From assembly GCA_020073565.1 (NCBI GenBank), contig JAIQEY010000019.1:1-64000 (forward strand): 64,000 nt of DNA, in the 5' to 3' direction. Below, piece after piece: positions 1 through 9,699 of this stretch (position 1 is its first letter; every line of letters starts with the position of its first letter). The notes beneath the pieces were generated by a model that saw only the letters and a program-made list of their open reading frames with translations, was not told the DNA's origin and did no database searches. The stretch comes from Terriglobia bacterium (GTDB taxonomy: Bacteria > Acidobacteriota > Terriglobia > Terriglobales > Acidobacteriaceae). Both the position numbers and the translations under genes were made by a program.

Positions 1-75
1 GGCGCGGTAGCCAAGCGGTAAGGCAGAGGTCTGCAAAACCTCTATACGTCGGTTCGATTCCGACCCGCGCCTCCA
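1..75 (+). tRNA. tRNA-Cys (GCA)
   Basis: The cloverleaf can be drawn by eye. The acceptor stem pairs GGCGCGG (1-7) with CCGCGCC (65-71), followed by discriminator U72 and an encoded CCA at 73-75. The anticodon loop CTGCAAA gives GCA, reading Cys codons. The T-loop GGTTCGATTCC is canonical. The gene starts at the first base of the window, so its promoter lies outside. It converges on the aldehyde dehydrogenase gene. Confidence 0.95.
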
Positions 76-82
76 AGAACCA

Positions 83-113
83 GCTGCTAGCTTCTAGCTC
101 CTAGCTCTTGGCT
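83..113. repeat. Heptamer tandem repeat (AGCTNCT-like)
   Basis: About four to five degenerate 7-bp units (agctgct, agcttct, agctcct, agctctt, ggctttt) follow the tRNA directly. A closely similar array lies at 30102-30135. It is noncoding on both strands. Confidence 0.6.
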
Positions 114-129
114 TTTCGGAAGAAAGAGA

Positions 130-175
130 GTGGGGGCGGGGGCGCCCCCACTGCTGCCGCCGCGGGCGGCGGCAG
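130..175. other. Two adjacent GC-rich hairpins between convergent genes
   Basis: Hairpin one has arms GTGGGGGC (130-137) and GCCCCCAC (144-151). Hairpin two has arms CTGCCGCCG (154-162) and CGGCGGCAG (167-175) around a 4-nt loop. They lie 5 to 50 nt past the stop of the reverse-strand aldehyde dehydrogenase gene and could end transcription there. There is no long T run, so factor-independent termination is uncertain. Confidence 0.45.
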
Positions 176-179
176 TACT

Positions 180-1685
180 TTACAGCCTGGTGCAGACTGC
201 TTTGGTTTGGGTGTAGAGCTCTAGAACATCTTTGCCCATCTCTCTTCCCCAGCCTGACTGCTTGTAGCCTCCGAAGGGGAGCGCTGCGTCGAAGATGTTG
301 TAGCAGTTGATCCACACCGTTCCCGCTCGCAGGCCGGCCGCCACCTTGTGAGCCTTCGAGATGTCTTTCGTCCAGATGCCTGCCGCCAGGCCGTAGACTG
401 TGTCATTGGCTCGGGGCATTAGTTCTTCTACATCGTCGAACGGAATCGCCGCTACCACTGGCCCGAATATTTCCTCTTGCACTACCTTCATGCTCTCTTT
501 CGTATTCACGAGCACGGTTGGTTCGACAAAATATCCCTTGTTTCCGAGTTTCTTTCCGCCGGAGACCGCTTTGGCGCCTTCCGCCATGCCGATCTCCAGG
601 TAGTTGCACACGCGCTGCAATTGCTCTTCGGAAACCAGCGGACCCATCGACGTCTCCGGCTCCAGACCAGATCCTACCTTGATCTTTTTGGCCTGCGCCG
701 CCACTCCGTCCACTACCCGGTCAAACACCGGGCGCTCCACGTACAGCCGCGATCCTGCGCAGCAGCACTGGCCGTGATTGAAGAAGATGGCGCTGGCGGA
801 GCCTGCGATGGCAGTGTCCAGGTCAGAATCCTTGAACACCACGTTGGGAGACTTGCCGCCCAACTCCAGCGAAACCTTTTTCAAATTCCCGGTCGCGGCA
901 TGGACAATCAGCTTGCCGACTTCGGTGGAGCCGGTGAAGGCTACCTTGTCGACGGCATCGTGCGCCGCCAGAGCCGCGCCCGCCGTTTCGCCATAGCCCG
1001 GCACTATGTTAACCACGCCATCGGGGAACCCAGCTTCCAGGATCAATTCGCCCAGGCGCAGCGCTGAAAGCGGCGTCTGCTCCGCAGGCTTCAGTACGAC
1101 CGTGCAGCCTGACGCCAGCGCCGGACCTAGCTTCCACGCCGCCATCAGGAGCGGGAAATTCCACGGGATAATCTGCCCTATCACGCCCACTGGTTCCCGC
1201 AGCGTGTATGCGAGGTACTGCGCACCGGGGGTGTACGGCACCGAAATTGGAATGGTGGTTCCTTCCAGCTTGGTAGCCCAGCCCGCCATGTAACGGAACA
1301 TGTCGGCCGCCAGGGGAACATCAGCCGCGCGCGCTATGGTCAGAGCCTTGCCGTTGTCGAGGGTCTCCAGCGTTGCCAGTTCCTCGACATGCTCGTCCAG
1401 CAAGTCGGCCAGTTTCCAGATGAGCTTGCCGCGTTCCGAAGGTGTCATGCGCGACCACGGACCGCTGTCAAAAGCCTTCCTCGCCGCTTTCACGGCGGCG
1501 TCAATATCGGCCCGATCGCCTTCCGCAATTTGCGCGAGCACCTCACCGGTCGCGGGATTGTAGGTTGGAAAAGTCTTGCCGGACGCGGCGTTCACCCACT
1601 TGCCGTCGATCAACATCTTGCGTGGTTTGTCGATGAAGTCCGCGACCCGCGAATCGATTTGAAACGGAGAAACTGCGACGCCCAT
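180..1685 (-). CDS. NAD(P)-dependent aldehyde dehydrogenase
   Basis: A cytoplasmic aldehyde dehydrogenase of the ALDH1/2-betaine aldehyde dehydrogenase type, oxidising an aldehyde to the carboxylate with NAD(P)+. The 501-residue length is normal for the family. Visible motifs are IPWNFP near residue 175, the catalytic Glu in LELGGKSP (about E274), and the catalytic Cys in GQCCCAG (middle Cys, about C308). The C-terminal PFGGYKQSG segment is also typical. The frame stays open to 1778, but the ATG at 1685 has an AGGAGG seven bases upstream, and homology starts just after it, so I place the start there. It converges on tRNA-Cys and lies downstream of the CRTAC1 gene on the same strand. The substrate cannot be read from the sequence; an aldehyde made during sugar or glycol breakdown is a guess from context. 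Confidence 0.93.
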   Translation of the reverse strand: MGVAVSPFQIDSRVADFIDKPRKMLIDGKWVNAASGKTFPTYNPATGEVLAQIAEGDRADIDAAVKAARKAFDSGPWSRMTPSERGKLIWKLADLLDEHVEELATLETLDNGKALTIARAADVPLAADMFRYMAGWATKLEGTTIPISVPYTPGAQYLAYTLREPVGVIGQIIPWNFPLLMAAWKLGPALASGCTVVLKPAEQTPLSALRLGELILEAGFPDGVVNIVPGYGETAGAALAAHDAVDKVAFTGSTEVGKLIVHAATGNLKKVSLELGGKSPNVVFKDSDLDTAIAGSASAIFFNHGQCCCAGSRLYVERPVFDRVVDGVAAQAKKIKVGSGLEPETSMGPLVSEEQLQRVCNYLEIGMAEGAKAVSGGKKLGNKGYFVEPTVLVNTKESMKVVQEEIFGPVVAAIPFDDVEELMPRANDTVYGLAAGIWTKDISKAHKVAAGLRAGTVWINCYNIFDAALPFGGYKQSGWGREMGKDVLELYTQTKAVCTRL

Positions 1686-1810
1686 ACATCCTCCTAACTG
1701 CGAGCTTGAGGTTAGAGAAAAGTCCCCACGGGTGGTATCAATGCTGAAATAGTAGTCCTGCGGGAACCGGGAAGGCAACCGCGACTGGACGCTGCCGGGC
1801 TCGCGGGGCT

Positions 1811-1836
1811 GGACAGCCGAGGACGGCTGTCGCTAC
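1811..1836 (-). repeat. GTAGCG palindromic element overlapping a stop codon
   Basis: On the reverse strand it begins GTAGCGACAGCCG and folds as GACAGCC/GGCTGTC. It resembles the right half of the longer element at 62588-62647. Its TAG is the actual stop codon of the CRTAC1 gene (1833-1835). Other family members follow stop codons at 10918, 34742, 54136 and 62588. Confidence 0.55.
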
Positions 1837-3650
1837 GTGGGCGCTTTCGCTGTCGGAAATTGCATCGTGCGAACAATCCCTTCGCCTTCTTTCACGTAGA
1901 CAACCTGGTTCGGCTTGACGTCTTTGAGTGTGTCTACCTGCCCGCTGGGCCAGCGAATCTCGAGCAACTCTACTTTCTCGGCCTTGCCGAGACCGAAGTG
2001 CACGCGCAGGTCGTTTTGCGAAAAATATCCGCCGCCGCTGCGGACTTCGTCGATCTGCTGATGAGGCTTGGCCTCGCCGGCGACGCGCGTTACACACTTC
2101 AAACGGGCGCCAATGCCGCTGCGGTTTGATTTTGTGCCGATGGTGCACACCTTGATCCAGTTGTTGCCGGTCTGCGAATCGCAGCGCAGGAGTTGAGGAT
2201 AGTCGTTGACCGGATTAACAACCATGTCGAGATCGCCGTCGTTGTCGAAATCGCCCAAGGCGCAGCCGCGCGCGGCTATTGGTTCGGAAATGCCGGGTCC
2301 GGCCACCATCGACACATCTTCGAACCGTCCGTTGCGCAGGTTGCGATAGAGAAGTTTGCGCTGCGCGTATCCGGCTTCGGTTTTCAGCTGTTCGACTTCG
2401 GGATAGACGTGGCCGTTGCAGATCAGGATGTCGGGCCAGCCGTCGTTGTCGAAATCGAAAAAGCCGCAACCCCAGCCCAGATATTTGGTGTAGAGGCCCA
2501 GTCCGGCGGTGAAAGTGGTGTCCTCGAAGCTGGCGCCGCCGAGATTGTGATAGAGCGAAGGCGTGTCTCCCGCGAAATTCGTTTTCACCAGGTCGAGGTT
2601 GCCGTCGAGATCGTAGTCGGCGGCGGAGATTCCCATGCCCGCCTGGGGCTTGCCGTCTGGACTCAGGGCGCAACCGGCTTCGAGTGCAATGTCCACGAAC
2701 TTTCCGTTTTTCTTGTTCTGATACAGGGCGCTGGCGGTGGAGTCGTCGGCAACGTAGATATCGGGCCAGCCGTCGTTGTCGAGGTCGGCGGTGAGCACGC
2801 CGAGTCCGTACGTACCGCTGGCACTGTAGATGCCGGCGCTTTCAGAAACGTCGGTGAAGGTGCCGTCGCCGTTGTTGTGATACAGGATGTTCTTGCCGCC
2901 ATTGAGTCCGGGCGGGCCGCACGCCACCATCACGCCCTTGTAGAGACATGGACCCGACTCGGGCACGGGCGCCGTGGCCAGATCCATGTCGATGTAGTTT
3001 GCGACGAACAGATCGAGGCGGCCGTCGCGGTCGTAGTCGACGAACGCGCAGCCCGTATTCCAGCGCTTCCCATTGCCGACTACTCCGGCCTTGGCGCTGA
3101 CGTCGGTGAAGGTACCGTCTCCCTTGTTGTGGTAGAGCACGTTCTTGCCAAAGTAGGTGACAAACAGATCGTTGTAGCCGTCGTTGTCATAGTCGCCGAC
3201 GCAGACACCTTGTCCCCAACCGGAGCGCGCGACGCCGGCTTTCAGGGTCACGTCGGTGAAGGTGCCGTCGCGATTATTTTTGAACAGGCGCGAGATGGGC
3301 TCTTGCCCGGCGGGGAACCCCTCGAGACGTGTGCCATTGACCAGGAAAATGTCGAGCCAGCCGTCGTTATCGTAGTCGTAGAACGCGACTCCGCAGCCGG
3401 TGGTTTCGAGCAGGTATTTGTTCTTGTGTTCGCCGCCGAAGATCGTCTTGACGTTGAGCCCGGATTCGCGTCCGACGTTCAGGAAACTTACTCCGAGCGG
3501 GGTCCCCGGTTTCTGCGGTTCGCCTGACGGCGGTGCTGGCGGTGCGGATTGCGACCACAGCGGACGCGCCAGTCCCAGCACGTTTTCGAGCGAGAGAACC
3601 AGCGCGGACCGGCTGAGTGATTTCAGAACTTCGCGGCGTGAGAAGGACAA
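1833..3650 (-). CDS. Exported CRTAC1-family protein (FG-GAP/VCBS repeats + ASPIC/UnbV domain)
   Basis: A 605-residue protein with a twin-arginine signal (SRREVLKSLSR, then a hydrophobic stretch), so it is probably exported folded. The body has about seven calcium-binding FG-GAP/VCBS repeats of the form DYDNDGWLDIFLVNG, DYDRDGRLDLFVANY and DFDNDGDLDMVVN, which predict a beta-propeller. The last ~110 residues form an ASPIC/UnbV domain (RSGIGARL; DLRVHFGLG; IRWPSGQVDTL). Proteins of this architecture are abundant in Acidobacteriota and often sit beside TonB receptors and TPR proteins. Their molecular role is not established; surface binding of carbohydrate is an inference. It is divergent from the exported glucosidase at 3785, sharing a short intergenic region. 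A paralogue is at 12849-14600. Confidence 0.88.
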   Translation of the reverse strand: MSFSRREVLKSLSRSALVLSLENVLGLARPLWSQSAPPAPPSGEPQKPGTPLGVSFLNVGRESGLNVKTIFGGEHKNKYLLETTGCGVAFYDYDNDGWLDIFLVNGTRLEGFPAGQEPISRLFKNNRDGTFTDVTLKAGVARSGWGQGVCVGDYDNDGYNDLFVTYFGKNVLYHNKGDGTFTDVSAKAGVVGNGKRWNTGCAFVDYDRDGRLDLFVANYIDMDLATAPVPESGPCLYKGVMVACGPPGLNGGKNILYHNNGDGTFTDVSESAGIYSASGTYGLGVLTADLDNDGWPDIYVADDSTASALYQNKKNGKFVDIALEAGCALSPDGKPQAGMGISAADYDLDGNLDLVKTNFAGDTPSLYHNLGGASFEDTTFTAGLGLYTKYLGWGCGFFDFDNDGWPDILICNGHVYPEVEQLKTEAGYAQRKLLYRNLRNGRFEDVSMVAGPGISEPIAARGCALGDFDNDGDLDMVVNPVNDYPQLLRCDSQTGNNWIKVCTIGTKSNRSGIGARLKCVTRVAGEAKPHQQIDEVRSGGGYFSQNDLRVHFGLGKAEKVELLEIRWPSGQVDTLKDVKPNQVVYVKEGEGIVRTMQFPTAKAPT

Positions 3651-3784
3651 GAAGTGTTACCTGGCCATACAGCCCGTGCTAGAATTCGCCCCTGAATCCT
3701 TATATTTGGTGCGTGAAGACTTTGCAAGCCAACGTCCGCGGATCTCGCCGAGCACGATCATGCCAGCGCGGGTTGATTCCTATC

Positions 3785-6373
3785 ATGAGAACTTGCGGCT
3801 GCTTGCCCGGGCTCGCTCGAGGCTGGGCATCGGTAGTGGCTTTCCTGCTTTGGGCTGCGCTCGCCGCGGCAGCGGAACAGCCTGTTCATTCTCCTCTTGA
3901 ACTCTCGCGGCCGGTCCGCACATGGGAATTTCTGCCGATCGTCGGCACGCGTGCTGGCCTGTTCGGCAATGAGAGCGGGCAGATGGAAGCGTGGGTTTAT
4001 CCGCTCAAGATTTTTCGCGATTTTTGTTTGACGTTCCACGTGGACGGCCGCGCGCTGCCTGCGGAAAGCCTGGTGCGAACGCTCATTGTCCATCCTGAAT
4101 CGGCGACCCTGGTTTATGCGGGCGACAATTTTTCGGTGCGCGAGACATTCTTCGTGCCAGTGCGCGAGCCGGGTGCAGCCATCCTGTTCGACGTCGAAAC
4201 CGAACAGCCACTGGAGATCGAGGCAAATTTTATAGGCGACTTCCAGTTGGAATGGCCGGCCGGCCTGGGTGGAACCTTCATCGAGTGGGACGATGCACAA
4301 CACGCTTTTGTCTTCGGGGAAGAGCAGAAAAAGTTTTTCGCGCTGCTCGGATCGCCGTCGGCTGCAGGACACAGTCTTGCCTACCAGACGAATTTTTCCG
4401 CGTCCGAACGGAATTCGCTGCGTCTCGGTGTGACGGCGAAGGGCAAAGACAGCAAGCTCGTTGTGATTGCTGCTTCCATGCAGGGACGCGCGGAAGCGCA
4501 GGCCAACTACCAGCACATGCTAGCGTCGCATCGCGATCTGCTTCGCGAATCCGCGCAATACTATTCGGATTATCTCGACCGCACCGTCAATCTGACGCTG
4601 CCCGACACGCACCTGCAGCAGGCGTATGACTGGTCGCGCATCAGCGTGATCCAGGGGCTTGCTACCAATCCGTTTCTGGGCTCTGGACTAGTCGCGGGAT
4701 ATCGAACTTCCGGCACGAGTCAGCGTCCCGGCTTTGCATGGTTCTTTGGGCGTGATTCGTTGTGGACTTCGTTTGCGCTGAATTCGGCCGGCGATTTCGC
4801 TACTACCCGCACCGCGCTCGAGTTCGTCAGCAAGTTTCAGCGGGAGGACGGCAAGATTCCGCACGAAATTTCCCAGGGTGCGAGCTTTGTTCCGTGGTTC
4901 AAGGAATTTCCCTACGGCTATGCTTCCGCCGATGCCACGCCGCTCTACATCATCGCGGCCAATGATTACGTGGTGCGCAGTGGGGACGTCGAGTTCGCAC
5001 GTCAGAAGTGGGACAGCTTGTGGAAGGCTTACGAATTCTTGCGCTCCACCTACGACCCGCAAAATTTCCCGCAGAACTTCGGGTTTGGTCACGGGTGGGT
5101 GGAAGGCGGCCCGCTTCTTCCCGTGAAAACCGAGTTTTACCAGAGCGGCCTGGGGCTCGAAGCTCTGCGCTCACTCGCCAATCTAGCGTCGCTCGCCGGG
5201 AAGGCTGACGCCAGCAAGGAGCTGCAGTCCGCGTTCGATCGGCAGAGACCCGCGTTTAACCAGGCGTTCTGGTCTCCCGAAAAAAAGGCGTTCGCCTTCG
5301 CGCTCGATCAGCAGAACCGGCGGGTAGATGAAGTTTCCGTGCTTGCGACCGTGCCGATGTGGTTTGGGCTGACGGATCAGGACAAAGCCGAATCCACGAT
5401 TCAACAGCTTGCCGAGGCCGATCAACAAACCGATTGGGGCATGCGCATCATTTCCAATCGGTCCCCGCTTTATAACGGCAGCGGATATCACTTCGGTTCG
5501 GTGTGGCCGCTCTTTACGGGATGGGCCTCGGTTGGGGAGTACCGCTACCACCAGGCATTTCCGGCTTACGCGAATCTGCGTGCCAACGCGTTGCTGGCGC
5601 TCGATGGATCGCTCGGCCACGTGGCCGAGGTTCTCTCCGGAGACTATTACCAACCGCTCTCCACCAATTCTCCGCATCAAATCTGGTCGGCCGCGATGGT
5701 GGTGAGCCCGATTCTTCGTGGCATGTTTGGGATTGAGACGGACGCGCAGAGCCACACTCTCACACTCGCGCCGCATGTTCCGCCGGAGTGGAGATCGTTT
5801 TCCGTGGACAACCTGCGCGTGGGCACGGCGGTTGTTTCCGTGAGCTATCAGAAGACGCCGGGCACGGTTACGTTCGAGGTCAAGCGCACTGGTTCCGGGG
5901 ATTGCGTACTAGAGTTGTCGCCCGCGCTGAGTATGCGCACCAGCGTTGCCTCCGTCGATCTGAACGGCCACGCTCTGCCATTCCATGTGAGCGGGACAGC
6001 CAGCGATCAACATGTCGCGGTGCGCTTCCCGGTGGCCGACGGAACGAGCACAATCCGCATTCACTTGAACAATGATTTTGGCCTCGGATTTTCAAGCGTG
6101 CTCCCGCCCCTGGGGAGTTCCAGCCAGGGCCTACGCGTTCTTTCAGAGTCGTGGAATTCGACTCACACGCAGCTGTCGCTCACACTTTCGGCTCTGGCGG
6201 GGGCGCGTTACGATTTGTCGGTTTGGAATCCGTCGCAGATCGCTGCTGTGCGCGGAGGCAAACTCAAAGCTGGAGGTCAGGAGCAGGGTGACTTGACAAT
6301 CGACTTTCCTTCCGCGAATGCTGGATCTTACATCCGGCAGGACCTTGTTATCAGTTTCGCGGGTACCAAGTAA
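3785..6373 (+). CDS. Exported glycogen-debranching-type glucosidase (6-hairpin glycosidase fold)
   Basis: Likely releases glucose from alpha-1,6 or related glucosidic links outside the cytoplasm. From the ATG at 3785 the protein is 862 residues with a good signal peptide (hydrophobic core ASVVAFLLWAALAAAA, cut before EQP). A GTG at 3713 would add 24 basic residues in front and is less convincing. An N-terminal beta-rich domain (to about residue 260) precedes an amylo-alpha-1,6-glucosidase-like (alpha/alpha)6 barrel, with landmarks YDWSRISVIQGL, FAWFFGRDSLWTSFAL, EDGKIPHEIS, NGSGYHFGSVWPLFTGW and a C-terminal beta domain. The GRDSLW/DGKIPHE pattern is typical of this superfamily. It is followed 78 bp later by a GH13 enzyme, suggesting joint alpha-glucan breakdown. 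Exact specificity cannot be fixed by eye. Confidence 0.82.
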   Translation: MRTCGCLPGLARGWASVVAFLLWAALAAAAEQPVHSPLELSRPVRTWEFLPIVGTRAGLFGNESGQMEAWVYPLKIFRDFCLTFHVDGRALPAESLVRTLIVHPESATLVYAGDNFSVRETFFVPVREPGAAILFDVETEQPLEIEANFIGDFQLEWPAGLGGTFIEWDDAQHAFVFGEEQKKFFALLGSPSAAGHSLAYQTNFSASERNSLRLGVTAKGKDSKLVVIAASMQGRAEAQANYQHMLASHRDLLRESAQYYSDYLDRTVNLTLPDTHLQQAYDWSRISVIQGLATNPFLGSGLVAGYRTSGTSQRPGFAWFFGRDSLWTSFALNSAGDFATTRTALEFVSKFQREDGKIPHEISQGASFVPWFKEFPYGYASADATPLYIIAANDYVVRSGDVEFARQKWDSLWKAYEFLRSTYDPQNFPQNFGFGHGWVEGGPLLPVKTEFYQSGLGLEALRSLANLASLAGKADASKELQSAFDRQRPAFNQAFWSPEKKAFAFALDQQNRRVDEVSVLATVPMWFGLTDQDKAESTIQQLAEADQQTDWGMRIISNRSPLYNGSGYHFGSVWPLFTGWASVGEYRYHQAFPAYANLRANALLALDGSLGHVAEVLSGDYYQPLSTNSPHQIWSAAMVVSPILRGMFGIETDAQSHTLTLAPHVPPEWRSFSVDNLRVGTAVVSVSYQKTPGTVTFEVKRTGSGDCVLELSPALSMRTSVASVDLNGHALPFHVSGTASDQHVAVRFPVADGTSTIRIHLNNDFGLGFSSVLPPLGSSSQGLRVLSESWNSTHTQLSLTLSALAGARYDLSVWNPSQIAAVRGGKLKAGGQEQGDLTIDFPSANAGSYIRQDLVISFAGTK

Positions 6374-6392
6374 CGTTCGAGAAAAGCTTGAA

Positions 6393-6413
6393 CCACAGAG
6401 GTCACAGAGGCAC
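6393..6413. repeat. CACAGAGG direct repeat
   Basis: Two copies of CACAGAGG stand 9 bp apart between the two glucosidase genes. The same unit builds the large stem-loop at 14663-14720. Confidence 0.5.
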
Positions 6414-6451
6414 TTAGTCAGAGTTACTTCGAGTTTCTATGGAGAAAGGTC

Positions 6452-8149
6452 ATGTCAAAGCGGGTGTTCCTGATCTTTTCATTGCTACTTGCATTCAGCT
6501 GCTCCCTCGTTTCATTCGCCCAAACGAAGGCTGTTGACGCCGAAGGCCATCAGTGGTGGCAGCACGCCGTCTTCTATGAAATTTATCCGCGAAGTTTTGC
6601 CGACAGCAACAATGACGGCGTAGGCGATCTGAAGGGCATCACCTCGAAGATGGCCTACCTGCACGATCTGGGGGTCGACGACATCTGGATCAGCCCATGC
6701 TTCCCATCGCCGCAAGTGGACTTCGGCTACGACGTCTCTGATTACGAAAACATCGATCCGATGTATGGGACGCTCGCCGATTTCGATCACATGGTGGCCG
6801 AAGGAAAGAAGCACCACGTCGGCATCATCCTTGATTTCGTCGTGAACCACAGCTCCGACCAGCACGCGTGGTTCCTCGATTCCAAGTCCTCGAAAACGGC
6901 GGCCCATCGCGACTGGTACATCTGGCGCGACGGCAAAGCGCCGGGTCAACCGCCCAACAACTGGACGTCGATCTTTGGCGGGTCCGCGTGGAAACTCGAT
7001 CCGACGACGAACCAGTACTACTATCACTTCTTCTATGCCGCTCAGCCCGACCTGAATTGGCGCAACCCGGTAGTGGAGACCGCGATGCTCGATACGACTC
7101 GCTGGTGGTACAAGCGGGGAGTCGCGGGTTTCCGCCTCGACGCAGTGGATACGCTCTTCGAGGACCCGATTTTGACTGACAATCCAATCGAGCCAGGAAC
7201 GAACAAACAGGGCGATCCAAACCAGGAACGCAAATACAACGACAAGTTTCCCGAAGTGCACGACGTTCTGCAGAAGCTGCGCAAAGTCGCGGACGAGTCC
7301 AATGCCGTGCTGATCGGCGAGACATGGACTGACAACATCGACGAATTGAAACAGTATTACGGGCAACACAATAACGAACTACAGATGCCGATGGACTTCA
7401 TGTTCACGGCGGTCAACAAACTCTCGCCGCCGGAGCTCCGCAAGCAGATCGCAGCCGTCGATGGCGCGGGAGGCTGGCCAGTGTACGTCATCAGCAATCA
7501 CGATATTGTCCGTTCCTACAATCGCTACGGAGACGGGAAGAATAACGACGCCATCGCCAAGCTGATGGGCGCGTTTTATCTGACGTTGCGTGGATCACCG
7601 ATCATGTATTACGGCGAAGAACTTGGGATGGAGAATAACGATCCGAAGCGCAAGGAAGACGTCAAGGATCCGATTGGCCAGACTGGATGGCCGCAGGAAA
7701 TCGGACGCGACGGCGAACGTACACCCATGCAGTGGAATACCGAAGTGAACGCAGGCTTCAGCACCAAGGACCCCTGGCTGCCTGTGCCGCCGAGTTATAA
7801 GACGCACAACGTCGCGACCGAATCGAAAGACTCGAACTCGGTTCTAAGTATGTATAAGAAGGTGCTAGCCCTGCGGCACACAAACCAGGCGCTGCTGGAG
7901 GGCAGTTACACGGCGTTGAACGAAGATGACGCCAACGTGATGTCGTATCTGCGTAGTTACAAGGGGAAGGCGGTGCTGGTGGCGCTGAACATGTCGGCTT
8001 CGCCTCAAAAGGCGACCTTTAACCTCGCGGACAAAGGTTTTTCGCCGGCAAGTCTGAAGACTCTGGTGGCAACGCCTCAGTCAAGCGCGAAGGGCAGCGA
8101 AGTGACTCTGGAGCCCTTCGGAGTGTTCATCGCAGAAGTTGCCAAGTAG
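6452..8149 (+). CDS. Exported GH13 alpha-glucosidase (oligo-1,6-glucosidase / trehalose-synthase-like)
   Basis: A 565-residue alpha-amylase-family enzyme with a signal peptide (LIFSLLLAFSCSLVSFAQ). The four GH13 signature regions are intact: DFVVNHSS (residues 128-135), GFRLDAVD with nucleophile D230, IGETW with acid/base E290, and SNHDIVRS with D351. The N-terminal block WWQHAVFYEIYPRSFADSN is typical of alpha-glucosidase/oligo-1,6-glucosidase subfamilies. A C-terminal beta-sandwich domain follows. It would hydrolyse maltose, isomaltose-type oligosaccharides or sucrose in the periplasm. It lies downstream of the debranching-type enzyme and upstream of a sugar porter, which fits hydrolysis followed by glucose import. 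Confidence 0.9.
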   Translation: MSKRVFLIFSLLLAFSCSLVSFAQTKAVDAEGHQWWQHAVFYEIYPRSFADSNNDGVGDLKGITSKMAYLHDLGVDDIWISPCFPSPQVDFGYDVSDYENIDPMYGTLADFDHMVAEGKKHHVGIILDFVVNHSSDQHAWFLDSKSSKTAAHRDWYIWRDGKAPGQPPNNWTSIFGGSAWKLDPTTNQYYYHFFYAAQPDLNWRNPVVETAMLDTTRWWYKRGVAGFRLDAVDTLFEDPILTDNPIEPGTNKQGDPNQERKYNDKFPEVHDVLQKLRKVADESNAVLIGETWTDNIDELKQYYGQHNNELQMPMDFMFTAVNKLSPPELRKQIAAVDGAGGWPVYVISNHDIVRSYNRYGDGKNNDAIAKLMGAFYLTLRGSPIMYYGEELGMENNDPKRKEDVKDPIGQTGWPQEIGRDGERTPMQWNTEVNAGFSTKDPWLPVPPSYKTHNVATESKDSNSVLSMYKKVLALRHTNQALLEGSYTALNEDDANVMSYLRSYKGKAVLVALNMSASPQKATFNLADKGFSPASLKTLVATPQSSAKGSEVTLEPFGVFIAEVAK

Positions 8150-8270
8150 GCAGAGCGGCTGGGCGCGGCTGCCAACCAGTGGCGCCTTCTATTGACTGCG
8201 AGCGGCATCACATTTGCGCGATGCTCACGATGCGTTTATCTTGAGATGCGCTTCTTAACTTGATCCCTTT

Positions 8271-9596
8271 ATGAATCCTCGCGTCTTCTTCTGGTCGCTG
8301 ACTTCCGCCCTCGCCGGGTTCCTTTTCGGTTTTGACACAGTCGTCATCTCGGGCGCGGAAAAAACAATTCAATCGCTGTGGGGACTAAGTCCCGGCATGC
8401 ACGGAATTGCGATGGGTTCCGCCCTTTATGGCACGGTCGTCGGCTCACTGATCGGGGGCTGGCCGGCGGACCGATTCGGACGCAAGGCGACGCTTCTATG
8501 GATCGGCGTGCTTTATTTTGTCGGGGCAGTAGGGTCGGGCCTGGCAACCAATGTTTCTATGTTTATTGTTGCGCGGGTCATCGGTGGCCTGGGCATCGGC
8601 ATCTCCACGGTAGCTGCTCCGCTCTTCATCTCGGAAATTGCGCCGCCCAAACAACGCGGCCGGCTGGCCGGCATGTTTCAGTTCAACATTGTCTTTGGCA
8701 TCCTGGTGGCTTTCGTTTCCAATGCGCTGCTGGCGGGAATTGGCGTGAATGCCTGGCGCTGGATGCTCGGTGTAGCCGCCTTCCCCTCACTTCTATACGC
8801 TCTGTTTTGTCTGGGCCTCCCCGAAAGCCCGCGCTGGCTATTGAGCAGGAAGGGCGACCGCGAAGGCGGCATCAATGTCCTGCAACGCATTCAACCCGAT
8901 GCCTCCAAGGCTGAGATCGAGGCCGAGGCGGACGAGATTACGGCTGCGTCCTCGGCGGAAGGATCGACCGGGCTTTTCTGGACGCGCCGTCTTCACAAAC
9001 CCATCCTGCTGGCCATTTTGATTGCATTCTTCAATCAGATGTCCGGCATCAATGCGATTCTCTACTTCGCACCGCGCATCTTTGAACTCACGGGCCTGGC
9101 GGCGAAAGCCGCGCTGCTGCAATCCGTCGGCATCGGCCTCACCAATCTTGTATTCACCTTCGTTGGCCTCTGGCTCATTGACCGACTAGGCCGCCGGACG
9201 CTCCTGTTTATTGGTTCGTTCGGGTACATCACCTCCCTCGGGCTGGTTGCCTGGGCGTTCTTTACAGGACATCTCACGATCGTGCCGGTGTGTATCTTTG
9301 CTTTCATTGCCGCGCACGCGATCGGGCAGGGCGCCGTCATCTGGGTTTTCATCTCCGAGATATTTCCCAACCGTCATCGTGCGGAAGGGCAGGCGCTCGG
9401 CAGCTTCACGCACTGGATCTTCGCTGCCTTGCTCACAACGTTCTTCCCGAGAATGGTTTCCAGCTTCCCGCCCGGATATGTCTTTTCGTTCTTCGCCGGC
9501 ATGATGGTGCTGCAACTCATTTGGGTGAAAACCATGGTTCCGGAGACAAAAAACGTGCCGCTGGAGCAAATCCAGAAGCAACTGGGCATCGAGTAG
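8271..9596 (+). CDS. MFS sugar porter (GLUT/XylE-type sugar:H+ symporter)
   Basis: A 441-residue, 12-helix inner-membrane transporter of the sugar porter family. Landmarks are the loop 2-3 motif GGWPADRFGRK (residues 63-73), PESPRWLLSRKG before the central loop, NQMSGINAILYFAPRIF in helix 7, the second loop motif WLIDRLGRRTL, and the C-terminal PETKNVPLEQIQ. All are sugar-porter hallmarks. It would import a monosaccharide such as glucose, xylose or arabinose. It sits between the GH13 enzyme and a sugar-sensing repressor, consistent with import of the glucosidase products. Confidence 0.92.
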   Translation: MNPRVFFWSLTSALAGFLFGFDTVVISGAEKTIQSLWGLSPGMHGIAMGSALYGTVVGSLIGGWPADRFGRKATLLWIGVLYFVGAVGSGLATNVSMFIVARVIGGLGIGISTVAAPLFISEIAPPKQRGRLAGMFQFNIVFGILVAFVSNALLAGIGVNAWRWMLGVAAFPSLLYALFCLGLPESPRWLLSRKGDREGGINVLQRIQPDASKAEIEAEADEITAASSAEGSTGLFWTRRLHKPILLAILIAFFNQMSGINAILYFAPRIFELTGLAAKAALLQSVGIGLTNLVFTFVGLWLIDRLGRRTLLFIGSFGYITSLGLVAWAFFTGHLTIVPVCIFAFIAAHAIGQGAVIWVFISEIFPNRHRAEGQALGSFTHWIFAALLTTFFPRMVSSFPPGYVFSFFAGMMVLQLIWVKTMVPETKNVPLEQIQKQLGIE

Positions 9597-9699
9597 GATC
9601 ACCACGAAGCCCCAATCCGGGAAAAATACCGATGACTTGAGGAGGCAGACTGTCCAGTCGGGGCTTCTGGATCGACAGGGCTGCTTGAGCTAAAACTGA

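Noticed and set aside
2193..3527. Long open frame on the + strand opposite the first CRTAC1 gene (444 codons)
   Set aside because: It mirrors the Asp/Gly-rich repeats of the real gene on the other strand and encodes a Val/Glu/Ala-rich sequence with no motif or ribosome site.
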